DNA from: Methanosarcinaceae archaeon
Lineage (GTDB): Archaea; Halobacteriota; Methanosarcinia; Methanosarcinales; Methanosarcinaceae
Direction of reading: 5' to 3'
Length of the DNA: 64,000 nt
Assembly (NCBI GenBank): GCA_020055655.1
Contig: JAIPUR010000001.1
Location: forward strand, 62,001 to 126,000
Positions 10,227 through 18,020 of this stretch are shown piece by piece (within the stretch, counting starts at the first letter, position 1; every line of letters starts with the position of its first letter). The notes beneath the pieces were generated by a model, which saw nothing but the letters and a program-made list of their open reading frames with translations, had not been told where the DNA came from and searched no databases. The translations under genes were made by a program, and so were the position numbers.

Positions 10227-10268
10227 TTATTCATCTGCTATATCTTCTGAATGCTCTTCTTTATGCAT
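10227..10268 (-). other. Candidate leaderless mini-ORF (13 codons) ahead of the hairpin
   Basis: On the minus strand an ATG opens a 13-codon frame reading MHKEEHSEDIADE before a stop, about 20 bases before the hairpin. A TATA-like AATATAAAAATA lies about 25-35 bases upstream, which would place transcription start close to the ATG. It may be a leader peptide, part of a small RNA, or the scar of a lost gene. Nothing shows that it is translated. Confidence 0.25.
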
Positions 10269-10306
10269 GAAAATGTTTTAATGTGGAACTACTATTTTTA
10301 TATTGA

Positions 10307-10750
10307 ATGAAGAAGTGTTCAAATTTGGATTACCGTTGGGTGCAGGGTAGCAGAGATTTTGCAGATGCATTTTCTGTTCGCAAGGATGTCTTTATCGTTG
10401 AGCAGAATGTACCAGAAGACATTGAAATTGATGAATTTGATAATTTTGCGTTACATCTTACTCTTTATGATACTGGCAAGCCTATTGCAAGCGGAAGAAT
10501 ATTTCAAAAGATAGATTCATGTGTTATCGGAAGAATTTGTGTACTGAAAGATTATCGTGGACTATCAGTAGGTAACCTTTTAATGCAACATCTTTTGCAA
10601 AAAGCCAGTGAATTGGGTGCAAAAAGGCTGGAGTTAGACTCTCAGATCTATGCTATTGATTTCTATAAAAAATTTGGTTTCTGGGAATATGGTTCTATAT
10701 TTATTGATGCAGGTATAGAACACATAAAAATGATAAAAGAGATCAAATGA
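10307..10750 (+). CDS. GNAT family N-acetyltransferase (ElaA/YjcF-like)
   Basis: A 147-residue GNAT protein. FADAFSVRKDVFIVEQNVPEDIEIDEFD is the N-terminal block of the ElaA/YjcF branch, followed by PIASGRIFQ, VIGRICVLKDYRGLSVGNLLMQ (acetyl-CoA loop), a LELDSQIYAIDFYKKFGF block with the conserved QxxAxxFYxxxGF pattern. The acceptor is unknown. A TATA-like GTTTTAATG about 25 bases before the ATG suggests a short or absent leader. It is divergent from the amino acid transporter and convergent with a small membrane protein gene, stops being two bases apart. Confidence 0.88.
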   Translation: MKKCSNLDYRWVQGSRDFADAFSVRKDVFIVEQNVPEDIEIDEFDNFALHLTLYDTGKPIASGRIFQKIDSCVIGRICVLKDYRGLSVGNLLMQHLLQKASELGAKRLELDSQIYAIDFYKKFGFWEYGSIFIDAGIEHIKMIKEIK

Positions 10751-10752
10751 TA

Positions 10753-10959
10753 TTAGTTATTGTATGCGTCATAGATCTGCCACAACCATATAATAGGTCC
10801 GGTGACCAATCCAATAATCACAAATGAAAGTACCCAGCTAATAGCAAGTGCTGTCCAGATACCCAGAGCTTTAAATAACTCTCCTTTGACTATCTGTCCA
10901 AGTCCTGGGACAAAAAATGAAAGCAATGCTGGGATGCCATATGTCTTTTTTTCAGTCAT
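10753..10959 (-). CDS. Small membrane protein, TM2-like
   Basis: A 68-residue protein starting with a charged segment, then PALLSFFVPGLGQIVKGELFKALGIW, a pattern typical of TM2-like and related small proteins (FxPGxGQ...G), then a second hydrophobic helix ending in IWLWQIYDAYN. Two helices with a short loop are predicted. The C-terminal W-x-x-D-A-Y pattern is also typical of these proteins. Function is not known. Confidence 0.7.
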   Translation of the reverse strand: MTEKKTYGIPALLSFFVPGLGQIVKGELFKALGIWTALAISWVLSFVIIGLVTGPIIWLWQIYDAYNN

Positions 10960-11019
10960 GGTGCTTATTCCGGCCTATATATATTTATAATTATGTTCTA
11001 ATTTTCAATATTTATGCCT

Positions 11020-11562
11020 TTATTCTACGAATACCATGGCAGCTACCGTAGTTGTCCACCTACCTTCAACATCTCCATTAGCTATCTGACAGCAATGTGT
11101 TGTATCAAATATGTGGCCGCTTGCTTTATATACTCGTTCCCTTTCGTGCCATGCGGAATCGGCATCGAAGTCAATTCCCAGGGTTGTTGCCAGCATGGTT
11201 GCTGCAAGGTCCTCTGCATACTCTCCTGCTTTGTATTCATTTTCTCCAAAAGAATGATGTTCTGAAATGTATCCATAGTTGTTTTCGTTAACAGGAAGTG
11301 CAGTTCCAACTGCTGACGCCACTAACCTGTGAGGTTCATTTGTCTGATTCCTTGCAAGTACACAGTGAACGATCTCCCCGGCTTCTAATTCTTTTACACC
11401 TTCATTGCGAGGAACTATCTTACAGTTAGGCGGTAGTATACTTGAAACACTAACAAGATTGAATTTTTCGATCTTTGCAGCTCTTAATGCAAGTTCAAAA
11501 GATGCCAATTTATCTTTGTGTACTCCAAAGCCTTTAGTCAAAAATGCCTTCTTAGGTACCAT
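11020..11562 (-). CDS. pdaD: Pyruvoyl-dependent arginine decarboxylase
   Basis: Decarboxylates arginine to agmatine, the precursor of polyamines and, in archaea, of the agmatidine base in tRNA-Ile2. The proenzyme cleaves itself between two serines: VSVSSILPP shows Ser40-Ser41, the second becoming the pyruvoyl group of the alpha chain. KGFGVHKDKLASFELAL, GEIVHCVLARN and the C-terminal TTVAAMVFVE also fit. At 180 residues it is slightly longer than the Methanocaldococcus protein. It lies directly downstream of a CAT-anticodon tRNA on the same strand, with a TATA-like GATATAGAAA in the gap that may give it a separate promoter. Confidence 0.96.
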   Translation of the reverse strand: MVPKKAFLTKGFGVHKDKLASFELALRAAKIEKFNLVSVSSILPPNCKIVPRNEGVKELEAGEIVHCVLARNQTNEPHRLVASAVGTALPVNENNYGYISEHHSFGENEYKAGEYAEDLAATMLATTLGIDFDADSAWHERERVYKASGHIFDTTHCCQIANGDVEGRWTTTVAAMVFVE

Positions 11563-11656
11563 TTTACATCACTCTATTACTTATTATTTTGTGGATGTAC
11601 GAAAATCCGATCACCTGTGAATTTTCTATATCCATAACTAAGCAATCGTTATTGTA

Positions 11657-11731
11657 TGGGCCTAACCGGATTCGAACCGGTGGCCGCTCGGTTATGAGCC
11701 GAGCGCTCTAACCTGGCTAAGCTACAGGCCC
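11657..11731 (-). tRNA. tRNA with CAT anticodon, probably tRNA-Ile2 (agmatidine type), otherwise elongator Met
   Basis: 75 bases fold as a clover-leaf: acceptor GGGCCTG with TAGGCCC (one G-U), D arm with GCTTAGCC, anticodon stem CTCGG/CCGAG around CTCATAA, T arm CCGGT/ACCGG with TTCGAAT, discriminator A. No CCA is encoded. It lacks the initiator features (three G-C pairs in the anticodon stem, A1-type end). The GGGCC acceptor with A73 resembles archaeal tRNA-Ile, which is why I favour Ile2, but I could not compare it with the other CAT tRNAs of this genome. Confidence 0.9.
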
Positions 11732-11754
11732 ATTAGGAAAAGAGAATTATTGAG

Positions 11755-11827
11755 CGCCGCAAACAGGGCTCGAACCTGTGACATTCTGGTTAACAGCCAG
11801 ACACTCTACCAACTGAGTTATTGCGGC
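11755..11827 (-). tRNA. tRNA-Asn (GTT)
   Basis: 73 bases with acceptor GCCGCAA/TTGCGGC, D arm with ACTCAGTTGGTAGAGT, anticodon stem CTGG/CCAG around CTGTTAA (anticodon GTT), T arm CAGG/CCTG with GTTCGAG, discriminator G, no encoded CCA. It is 23 bases upstream of the CAT tRNA on the same strand, and the two are probably made from one precursor. A TATA box lies about 44 bases upstream. Confidence 0.96.
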
Positions 11828-11867
11828 TCTATCGTGGCGCTTCCGCGCGATTCCTTCTAAAGCATCT

Positions 11868-11880
11868 ATTATATTTAAAC
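11868..11880 (-). promoter_or_regulatory. TATA box of the tRNA-Asn / tRNA(CAT) unit
   Basis: On the minus strand GTTTAAATATAAT stands about 41-53 bases before the tRNA-Asn 5' end, a good archaeal TATA element. Between it and the tRNA the leader is GC-rich in an AT-rich setting and contains GCGC-GGAA-GCGC, a small tetraloop hairpin that would be part of the 5' leader removed by RNase P. Confidence 0.6.
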
Positions 11881-12065
11881 ATGTTGATTGCTCTCTTATT
11901 TTTGCTGAGTGCCTAACAAAGAAGCACCTCATAATGATGACTATGGTTATATACACTTCGCTGTATATGTTCCATTGGAAACAGGGGGGTTGGGTGTCAA
12001 CGCATTATATTCTTCAATGTAACAATTCAATGTTACGATAAATGTCTGTATTAGTATATTATTCA

Positions 12066-13097
12066 TTATATTTTCTTACCGGTTCCTGTACCAAATATCA
12101 TAATCGCTGCGCCACATTTCACACATTTTGACTCATCGGTTATGTTGTACTCTTCCACTCCGAAAAAGCTCCTTTTTATTAATAATTGTTGGCAATTAGG
12201 GCAAAAAGTGTGCTGTTTTTCATTATCGGGTATATTTCCAAGGTACACAAAGTGCAGACCTTCCTCCTTTGCAATACTATAAGCCATTTCCAATGTTTCC
12301 ATGGATGTTGCTTGTAGATGATCTAACTTATATTCAGGGTGAAAACGTGTAAAATGAACAGGTGTATCTGCACCCAGGTTTTCATATATCCACTTTGACA
12401 TCTCTCTGATCTCTTCAGGTGAGTCATTCAATGTAGGAATCAGCAGATTTATGATCTCGATATGCATTCCAAGCTCTTTTGCAAATAATGTTGCATCAAG
12501 GACCGGTTGCAGCTTTGCACCTGCAATATCTCTGTAAAATTTATCGGTAAAACCTTTGATGTCAACGCTGAAAGCATCAAGGTAAGGTGCTATTGTCTCT
12601 AATGCTTCACGAGTGATATATCCATTTGTTACATATATTGTTGCAAGTCCCGCATCTTTTGCAAGTTTTGCACAGTCGTATGTATATTCAAACCATATGC
12701 TTGGTTCGTTGTATGTCCAGGCGATACACTTTGAACCGGATCTCAATGCCCTTGAGATTGCGGTTTCTGGATCGATTTCAATTGCGCCAGATCTATCAAT
12801 ATCTGCCTGTGAAATGGTCCAGTTCTGGCAATGCTTGCATTTGAAGTTACAGCCAAAAGTTCCAAGTGAATATGCAAAAGAACCCGGATAGAAATGGTAC
12901 AGAGGTTTTTTTTCAATAGGATCTAGACCTTCACTGGAAACAACATTATAATTAATTGTGTACAATGTTCCATCTTTGTTTTCCCTTACTTTGCATATGC
13001 CTCTTTTCCCCTGCGATATTCTGCATCTGTGGCTGCAAAGCTTGCATTGGACCTTTCCAGAATCTAATCTATCATAAAGCATCGCTTCCTTGATCAT
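12066..13097 (-). CDS. amrS: AmmeMemoRadiSam system radical SAM enzyme
   Basis: A 343-residue radical SAM protein of the PflA-like group that goes with AMMECR1 and MEMO proteins. The SAM cluster motif CNFKCKHCQN is at about residues 83-92. Before it lies CKLCSHRCRISQGKRGICKVR, the N-terminal cysteine motif of this family, and the C-terminus ends in a zinc-ribbon-like pair (CPNC and CVKC). The start I give has GGGG some ten bases upstream; an ATG 10 codons earlier is possible. The AMMECR1 and MEMO partners are not in this window. Reaction remains undefined in the family. Confidence 0.92.
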   Translation of the reverse strand: MIKEAMLYDRLDSGKVQCKLCSHRCRISQGKRGICKVRENKDGTLYTINYNVVSSEGLDPIEKKPLYHFYPGSFAYSLGTFGCNFKCKHCQNWTISQADIDRSGAIEIDPETAISRALRSGSKCIAWTYNEPSIWFEYTYDCAKLAKDAGLATIYVTNGYITREALETIAPYLDAFSVDIKGFTDKFYRDIAGAKLQPVLDATLFAKELGMHIEIINLLIPTLNDSPEEIREMSKWIYENLGADTPVHFTRFHPEYKLDHLQATSMETLEMAYSIAKEEGLHFVYLGNIPDNEKQHTFCPNCQQLLIKRSFFGVEEYNITDESKCVKCGAAIMIFGTGTGKKI

Positions 13098-13171
13098 AAT
13101 ATTCCCCATATAAAGATTTGATTTCATTATTGAAGAAACTAAGCATTACAAAAACTATAAAGAAATCATTC

Positions 13172-14110
13172 TCATGACAGGAGATTCAACCTAGCATTAA
13201 AATAAGTCTTTGTCACATTGATCTTAATATCTTCCCCGGGACTGCCCTCAAGCACGAATACAACAGCAGTATTATTTGAGCTAACGGAATATTCAGCAGG
13301 TTCAATGCCAGCATCATCTGCAATTGTTTCAAAATAGATAATCCATGAAGAAGGATATGATGTCCAGACAGTCATTGTCATATCAGTAAAAAGAATGCTT
13401 TCCCAGTACAGGGAATCTGATCCGTTTGTTCTGAAGTTGACCTCCTCAATGGAATTACTACTTATTGCCCTTTGCGGACCATCTATATCAATAGCGTTCA
13501 GCTCCAAACTGATATTAGTGGAATTGTCTGTCCTACTAAGGTCCATCTGTGGGGCAAGACGCATCAACGAAAAATTATCTTGTGACAATATAAGAGCGCC
13601 ACTTTCATAAGCAAATTTTTGATTGACAAAGTTACTGTTGTCAGACAAATAACTTACAGTACCAAGGTCAAGAAGCAAAGGATCACTATTGTAATCAAGT
13701 CCGGGAGTAGCACCTACAATACTCATCCCGAAATCACCTCCATTACCCATAAGTATATTGCCGATATTTACATCAAGTCTTCCACTTGATTTTCCGGGGC
13801 TGAACAATGGAATCGATGCTCCACCCATTTTTACCGGAACACTTACAGAAAGGCTTGTAGAAGAATCTGTCCGTGCATATGCAGAAAGGATATCAAGCTC
13901 ATTTTTCATTTCTGCCATATCATAGAAGACATCATTCATATGTGATTGTTCTGCAGATGTTTTCCATTCAGGAATGTATTGCACGTTAACTACAGTTATC
14001 GCAGATACTACTATACCAAGAATAAGAACAGCAGAGACAGCAGCGGAGGTAGCGTTTTCACAGGACATCATCTTTTTCATCGTCACTTGCCTCCGCATAT
14101 TTTGGTCCAT
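13172..14110 (-). CDS. Archaeal pilin-like surface protein (DUF7289-type)
   Basis: A 312-residue protein with a short basic leader, then CENATSAAVSAVLILGIVVSAITVVNV, a hydrophobic helix of the class III signal / archaeal pilin kind, and a long extracellular part rich in serine, asparagine and beta-strand. DMAEMKNELDILSAY after the helix is a coiled stretch typical of such proteins. It is the last gene in a set with a secretion ATPase and platform protein, 13 bases after the LamG protein gene. Likely a minor pilin or a pseudopilin partner. The start may be the ATG at MKKMMSCENA. Confidence 0.7.
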   Translation of the reverse strand: MDQNMRRQVTMKKMMSCENATSAAVSAVLILGIVVSAITVVNVQYIPEWKTSAEQSHMNDVFYDMAEMKNELDILSAYARTDSSTSLSVSVPVKMGGASIPLFSPGKSSGRLDVNIGNILMGNGGDFGMSIVGATPGLDYNSDPLLLDLGTVSYLSDNSNFVNQKFAYESGALILSQDNFSLMRLAPQMDLSRTDNSTNISLELNAIDIDGPQRAISSNSIEEVNFRTNGSDSLYWESILFTDMTMTVWTSYPSSWIIYFETIADDAGIEPAEYSVSSNNTAVVFVLEGSPGEDIKINVTKTYFNARLNLLS

Positions 14111-14123
14111 ATCATAATTTCAT

Positions 14124-16052
14124 TCATGGATTTGTCCTCGCATAGTATTCTGCCATATCTGATTCGCTCAGTGTTACATTGTACATCTCGATCTCATCAA
14201 GATAACCACGCAGATAAAAATTATTGCTGCCGTAATTCTGCCTGCCTATCCACAGTTCGTTGTTGTTCGGTGCAAGAGGTACTCCTCCCATGGAATGTTC
14301 CTCTACGAAAGCACCATCCTTGTAGAACTTCACATTTGTCCCGTCAACAACAACTCCTATTTGATACCAGTTATTCCCTCCCAAGTTCATTCCCGTCGTC
14401 TGTACGTAATTTGAAGAACTGTCATCCCATTCAAAATAAAGTTCACCACCAATGACGAGCAGATCGAAATTGTCTTGGTCATTCAGGCCTTTACCAATTA
14501 ATGCAACTCCACTATTTGTTTGGAGTCTTAACCACATCAATATACTCATGTTTTGATCAAAATCCAACGAAGGTTCATCACTTACTACAAGATGATCGCC
14601 ATTACCATCAAAACGAATAGCAGTTCCATTAACACCATTATTCAACCACCGCGCATTTACAAGCTGGCCGTTATTATTCCCCGCGCTATCATAGGCTATA
14701 GAACCAGAACCTTCGTTAAATGTCCATCTTGATACCGGTTTAACTGATAGCTCTTCAGATTGTTCTGAAGATAGGATCTGATAGTAACCACTGCACTTCA
14801 CATATGTGCTTGAAGGACCAAAATTGATTTGAGTGTTTCCTGAACCGTAAAAGCCTATATTTGAAATGTTGATAGCAGAATTGTTTGTTTCCCAATTGAT
14901 AATTGCACCACCATCTGCTTCAAGGTATGTCTGGCTGTTATGCGATGGTAGCTCATATGTTAATGTAGAATAATAATTAGATATTGGCTGGACATAGATA
15001 TTTGTAACCTGGCCAGTATCATACAAGACATCGTTTATATATAGATCAACATTTAGATCAAAGGATGATATCTGGGAATTACCAGCATTCATAGAAATAG
15101 TACCTGTTGTTTGATTATTCACAACTTCAAGTTTAATGTTATCGTTTTGATTCAAATTGTATCTGGTACCATCTATGTCTATGTATCTGTATTTTCCATC
15201 ATTTGTAAAACTGATATAACCTCCTTCTTTTATTATACCACCTTTTGATGGTTTATTCAGGATGATCTGGTTTGCAAAGATGCCTGGAGGAGCCGTAACA
15301 GTCACAACCTTGGAAGTACTATTTGTATTACCGTCATCATCCATTGCAGTAAGAGTTATGGTATAATTTCCTGTAGTGGAGTATTGATGAGTAGGATTTT
15401 GATTGATAGAAGTCCCTCCGTCACCAAAGCCCCATGACCAGTTGACAATATTTCCATCAGAATCGAATGAGTTGTCAATAAAAACGACTGGCTCATATAC
15501 TCCGGGGTTTGAAGGAGAATAAATGAAATCAGCAAAAGGAGATTGCTGTTCTTCACTACCATTGCCATTTTCACTTGATCCAGAACCTAAGAATGTTTCA
15601 TCTCCAAGTAAAGAACCACTTTCAATCACATCATTTGAATCGGTTTGTATCATTATCATTCCAACATAGTCATTCTCACTGATGCTGATATTCCAAAGGA
15701 CATCCGTATCAATAGTAATTCTTTCCCCAAGGTACCAGCTATTGCTTCCAAGTATATATTCAAGCTGGGACGAAGACATATCCTGTCGACTACCATTCAA
15801 ATTAAGGATAATCTTAGTCTTTTTCAGATCAATTTTTTCTCCACCTGAGTGTCTTATATAGATTGTGTCAGATTCAACATCAACCCAAGCACTGATATCT
15901 GCATGCACTCTTTCCTGTGGCTCAGCATATGAGAATACGAAAACTGCGATAATAGAGAATGCAAGCACTGCTATGGCCATAAGCAGAACCTCTCCGATCA
16001 CTTCAGTGACAGCTTCTGTATCTTTGCAGAATGATCTTTTTTGTGTTCTCAT
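14124..16052 (-). CDS. Pilin-like adhesin with PKD and LamG domains
   Basis: A 642-residue protein. Residues about 1-45 are a type IV pilin N-terminus: basic KRSFCKD, then TEAVTEVIGEVLLMAIAVLAFSIIAVFVFSY, like archaellin/pilin N-domains cut before the hydrophobic helix. A PKD domain follows (about 175-255, with SWGFGDGGTS and YSTTGNYTITLTAMDD), then a beta-rich middle, then a LamG/concanavalin-like domain (about 440-635, with WTFNEGSGSIAYDSAG and GYLDEIEMYNVTLSESDM). Such domains bind carbohydrates or other ligands. With the ATPase and platform genes directly upstream it probably forms a pilus-displayed adhesin. Target is unknown. Confidence 0.82.
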   Translation of the reverse strand: MRTQKRSFCKDTEAVTEVIGEVLLMAIAVLAFSIIAVFVFSYAEPQERVHADISAWVDVESDTIYIRHSGGEKIDLKKTKIILNLNGSRQDMSSSQLEYILGSNSWYLGERITIDTDVLWNISISENDYVGMIMIQTDSNDVIESGSLLGDETFLGSGSSENGNGSEEQQSPFADFIYSPSNPGVYEPVVFIDNSFDSDGNIVNWSWGFGDGGTSINQNPTHQYSTTGNYTITLTAMDDDGNTNSTSKVVTVTAPPGIFANQIILNKPSKGGIIKEGGYISFTNDGKYRYIDIDGTRYNLNQNDNIKLEVVNNQTTGTISMNAGNSQISSFDLNVDLYINDVLYDTGQVTNIYVQPISNYYSTLTYELPSHNSQTYLEADGGAIINWETNNSAINISNIGFYGSGNTQINFGPSSTYVKCSGYYQILSSEQSEELSVKPVSRWTFNEGSGSIAYDSAGNNNGQLVNARWLNNGVNGTAIRFDGNGDHLVVSDEPSLDFDQNMSILMWLRLQTNSGVALIGKGLNDQDNFDLLVIGGELYFEWDDSSSNYVQTTGMNLGGNNWYQIGVVVDGTNVKFYKDGAFVEEHSMGGVPLAPNNNELWIGRQNYGSNNFYLRGYLDEIEMYNVTLSESDMAEYYARTNP

Positions 16053-16062
16053 ACGAAAGCTC

Positions 16063-18018
16063 TTAAATGAATAATGTGAATATCAGGTAAGCAGTGGACA
16101 TCATGAATACCGAATGCTTGAGTCCGGAATGGATATTTCCATTTCCCATTTTACCTGCTACGATCCCAGAGCAGAATCCCTGTATCAAAGCTGCATGGAA
16201 AAAGAGCATTGTGTACGCTTCCAGGTCAAAGTTAGCGATCAGTGGCAAACCTGCTTGCAGTTCTCCTGTTGAAGAAGGCATAGCTGGAAGGAAATACGCT
16301 GCAAGTATGTATACGATGAACAGGAATACCATGAATGATATGTAGATAATGAACACATACACAAACATCTCTGCATTTCTTTCTTTTTTAAGACTGTGCT
16401 GGATATCTGCGTCATGTGCAGCAATTGTAAGGACACTTTTAATATCTCCTGTTGTTTCATTGGCCTTGATTATCAGTGTAATGATCCTTCTTGTCATTTC
16501 TGTTCTGATACGATACTCGAATTTTCGGAGTGCTTCATCGACCCTGGAACCCCATGAAATGTCATTTACAAGATGCTTTACTTCTGAATTAAGGACGCCA
16601 ACTTTCATCTGCATGCTCATTTGAATAGCATCCACAAGCAAAATACCAGCTTCATTAATGCTGGCAAGGTTCTTCAGGAACTCAGGAATATGAGCTTCAA
16701 TTTGTCTTATTCTATAACTTTTGATCTCATCAAATATTATGAATGGGATCAGCAAAATGATCATAGCGATAAAAATGTGATCATCGATTATGTTAAGAGT
16801 GTAAATGCCTATGTTTTTGTAACTGCCTATATTTGCCAGATTTATGTAATCTCCAATAGTAAAATGAGCATATATAAGTGCAAGAGGCAGGCTTATCAGG
16901 AATACGTATGGTGGATTGTTTTTCATTATGTTGAAAGGATGCCTAAGCATGTAATTCAAATAGTTGATCCTTTCAAAAAGTTTGAACTTCTTTCTAAGCT
17001 CTTCTTCGTCATCGTCCCCTTCTCGTATATTCACATTTGAGAATACATCGAGCTTCTTTTCACGTACATATACTGCCTGGGGTAGCTTTACCTTTTCACC
17101 GGTTAATGAGTTTAATAATAATATGAATATAACAGTACTTATCGGTATTATCACATAGACGATAAGGTTTAGAATACTTGCAGAACTGGGATTAACCAAT
17201 CCCAGAACAACTAATATTGTAATCAGGAACAGTGGACCTGCAACAAATGCTGATATGTATACTTCCGCAAGAACCCCAAGTGTTTCGAAGAATACCTTTT
17301 GCTCTTTTAATGCTGTCAGGCGATATTGATCATTTTTGGCTTTGAGGTATGCTGTAATATCTCCTCCACTTGTAACAATGGAATTCAACCCTTCAATAAA
17401 GTCCTTGAACTTGTGCGATGGGGTTCTGTTGCCTGCTTTTTCAAGAGCTGTCAGCAGATCAGTTCCATAGTATTCCATATCTTTGACTATATATCCGATC
17501 TCTTCTGCTGCTGCACCATATATTTGATAATTTTCAGTTATTGAACGCATGATGTCCAGCAGGTTGAGTCCACCTCCTCTGCTGAGTGCGTAAAGGTATG
17601 CTGTGGCATGTGGCAAGGATTGGTTTATGAAGTTGCTTCTGACATTTCCTTGCACATCCAGAATTGATATGAATACGTAGTAAGTGAGTGCAGCAGCTAC
17701 AACAAAGAACGTTGTGCTAAGTAGTACAGTAAATATTTCCGGGAAATTTGATGATATGATCGGGTGAATGTTTTTTCCAAGATTGTCCAAACTAATTGAA
17801 TGAAAGAACCTTAATCCTATTAAAAATCCCGATATTGCTGCCAGTATTCCAACTATCAAAGACATGAGGCACGCCTGGGATATGTACTGCTCGACAAGCA
17901 TACCCATATCAGCACGTCGCATTTTTTCTCTTGTATCCAGAAAATAATCAAAATGCTCTCTGATATATTTTCCAAATAACAAATATGCAACAGAATCTAT
18001 CGGATTCATGGGGTACAC
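16063..18018 (-). CDS. Type II/IV secretion membrane platform protein (TadC/ArlJ-like)
   Basis: A 651-residue polytopic protein with two type II secretion F-domains: one in the N-terminal half (around SRGGGLNLLDIMRSITEN and EALEKAGNRTPSHKFKDFIEGLNSIVTSGGD) and a second in the C-terminal half (around EAGILLVDAIQMSM and IITLIIKANETTGDIKSVL). About nine hydrophobic helices surround them. It forms the inner-membrane base on which the ATPase acts to assemble pili. Two bases separate it from the ATPase gene upstream and ten from the adhesin gene downstream, so this is one operon. Double-length F proteins are normal in archaea. Confidence 0.9.
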   Translation of the reverse strand: MYPMNPIDSVAYLLFGKYIREHFDYFLDTREKMRRADMGMLVEQYISQACLMSLIVGILAAISGFLIGLRFFHSISLDNLGKNIHPIISSNFPEIFTVLLSTTFFVVAAALTYYVFISILDVQGNVRSNFINQSLPHATAYLYALSRGGGLNLLDIMRSITENYQIYGAAAEEIGYIVKDMEYYGTDLLTALEKAGNRTPSHKFKDFIEGLNSIVTSGGDITAYLKAKNDQYRLTALKEQKVFFETLGVLAEVYISAFVAGPLFLITILVVLGLVNPSSASILNLIVYVIIPISTVIFILLLNSLTGEKVKLPQAVYVREKKLDVFSNVNIREGDDDEEELRKKFKLFERINYLNYMLRHPFNIMKNNPPYVFLISLPLALIYAHFTIGDYINLANIGSYKNIGIYTLNIIDDHIFIAMIILLIPFIIFDEIKSYRIRQIEAHIPEFLKNLASINEAGILLVDAIQMSMQMKVGVLNSEVKHLVNDISWGSRVDEALRKFEYRIRTEMTRRIITLIIKANETTGDIKSVLTIAAHDADIQHSLKKERNAEMFVYVFIIYISFMVFLFIVYILAAYFLPAMPSSTGELQAGLPLIANFDLEAYTMLFFHAALIQGFCSGIVAGKMGNGNIHSGLKHSVFMMSTAYLIFTLFI

Positions 18019-18020
18019 CT

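Noticed and set aside
12018-12035. GTAACA-N6-TGTTAC inverted repeat downstream of the amrS gene
   Set aside because: Arms of six bases only and no T run; too weak to call a terminator or operator.
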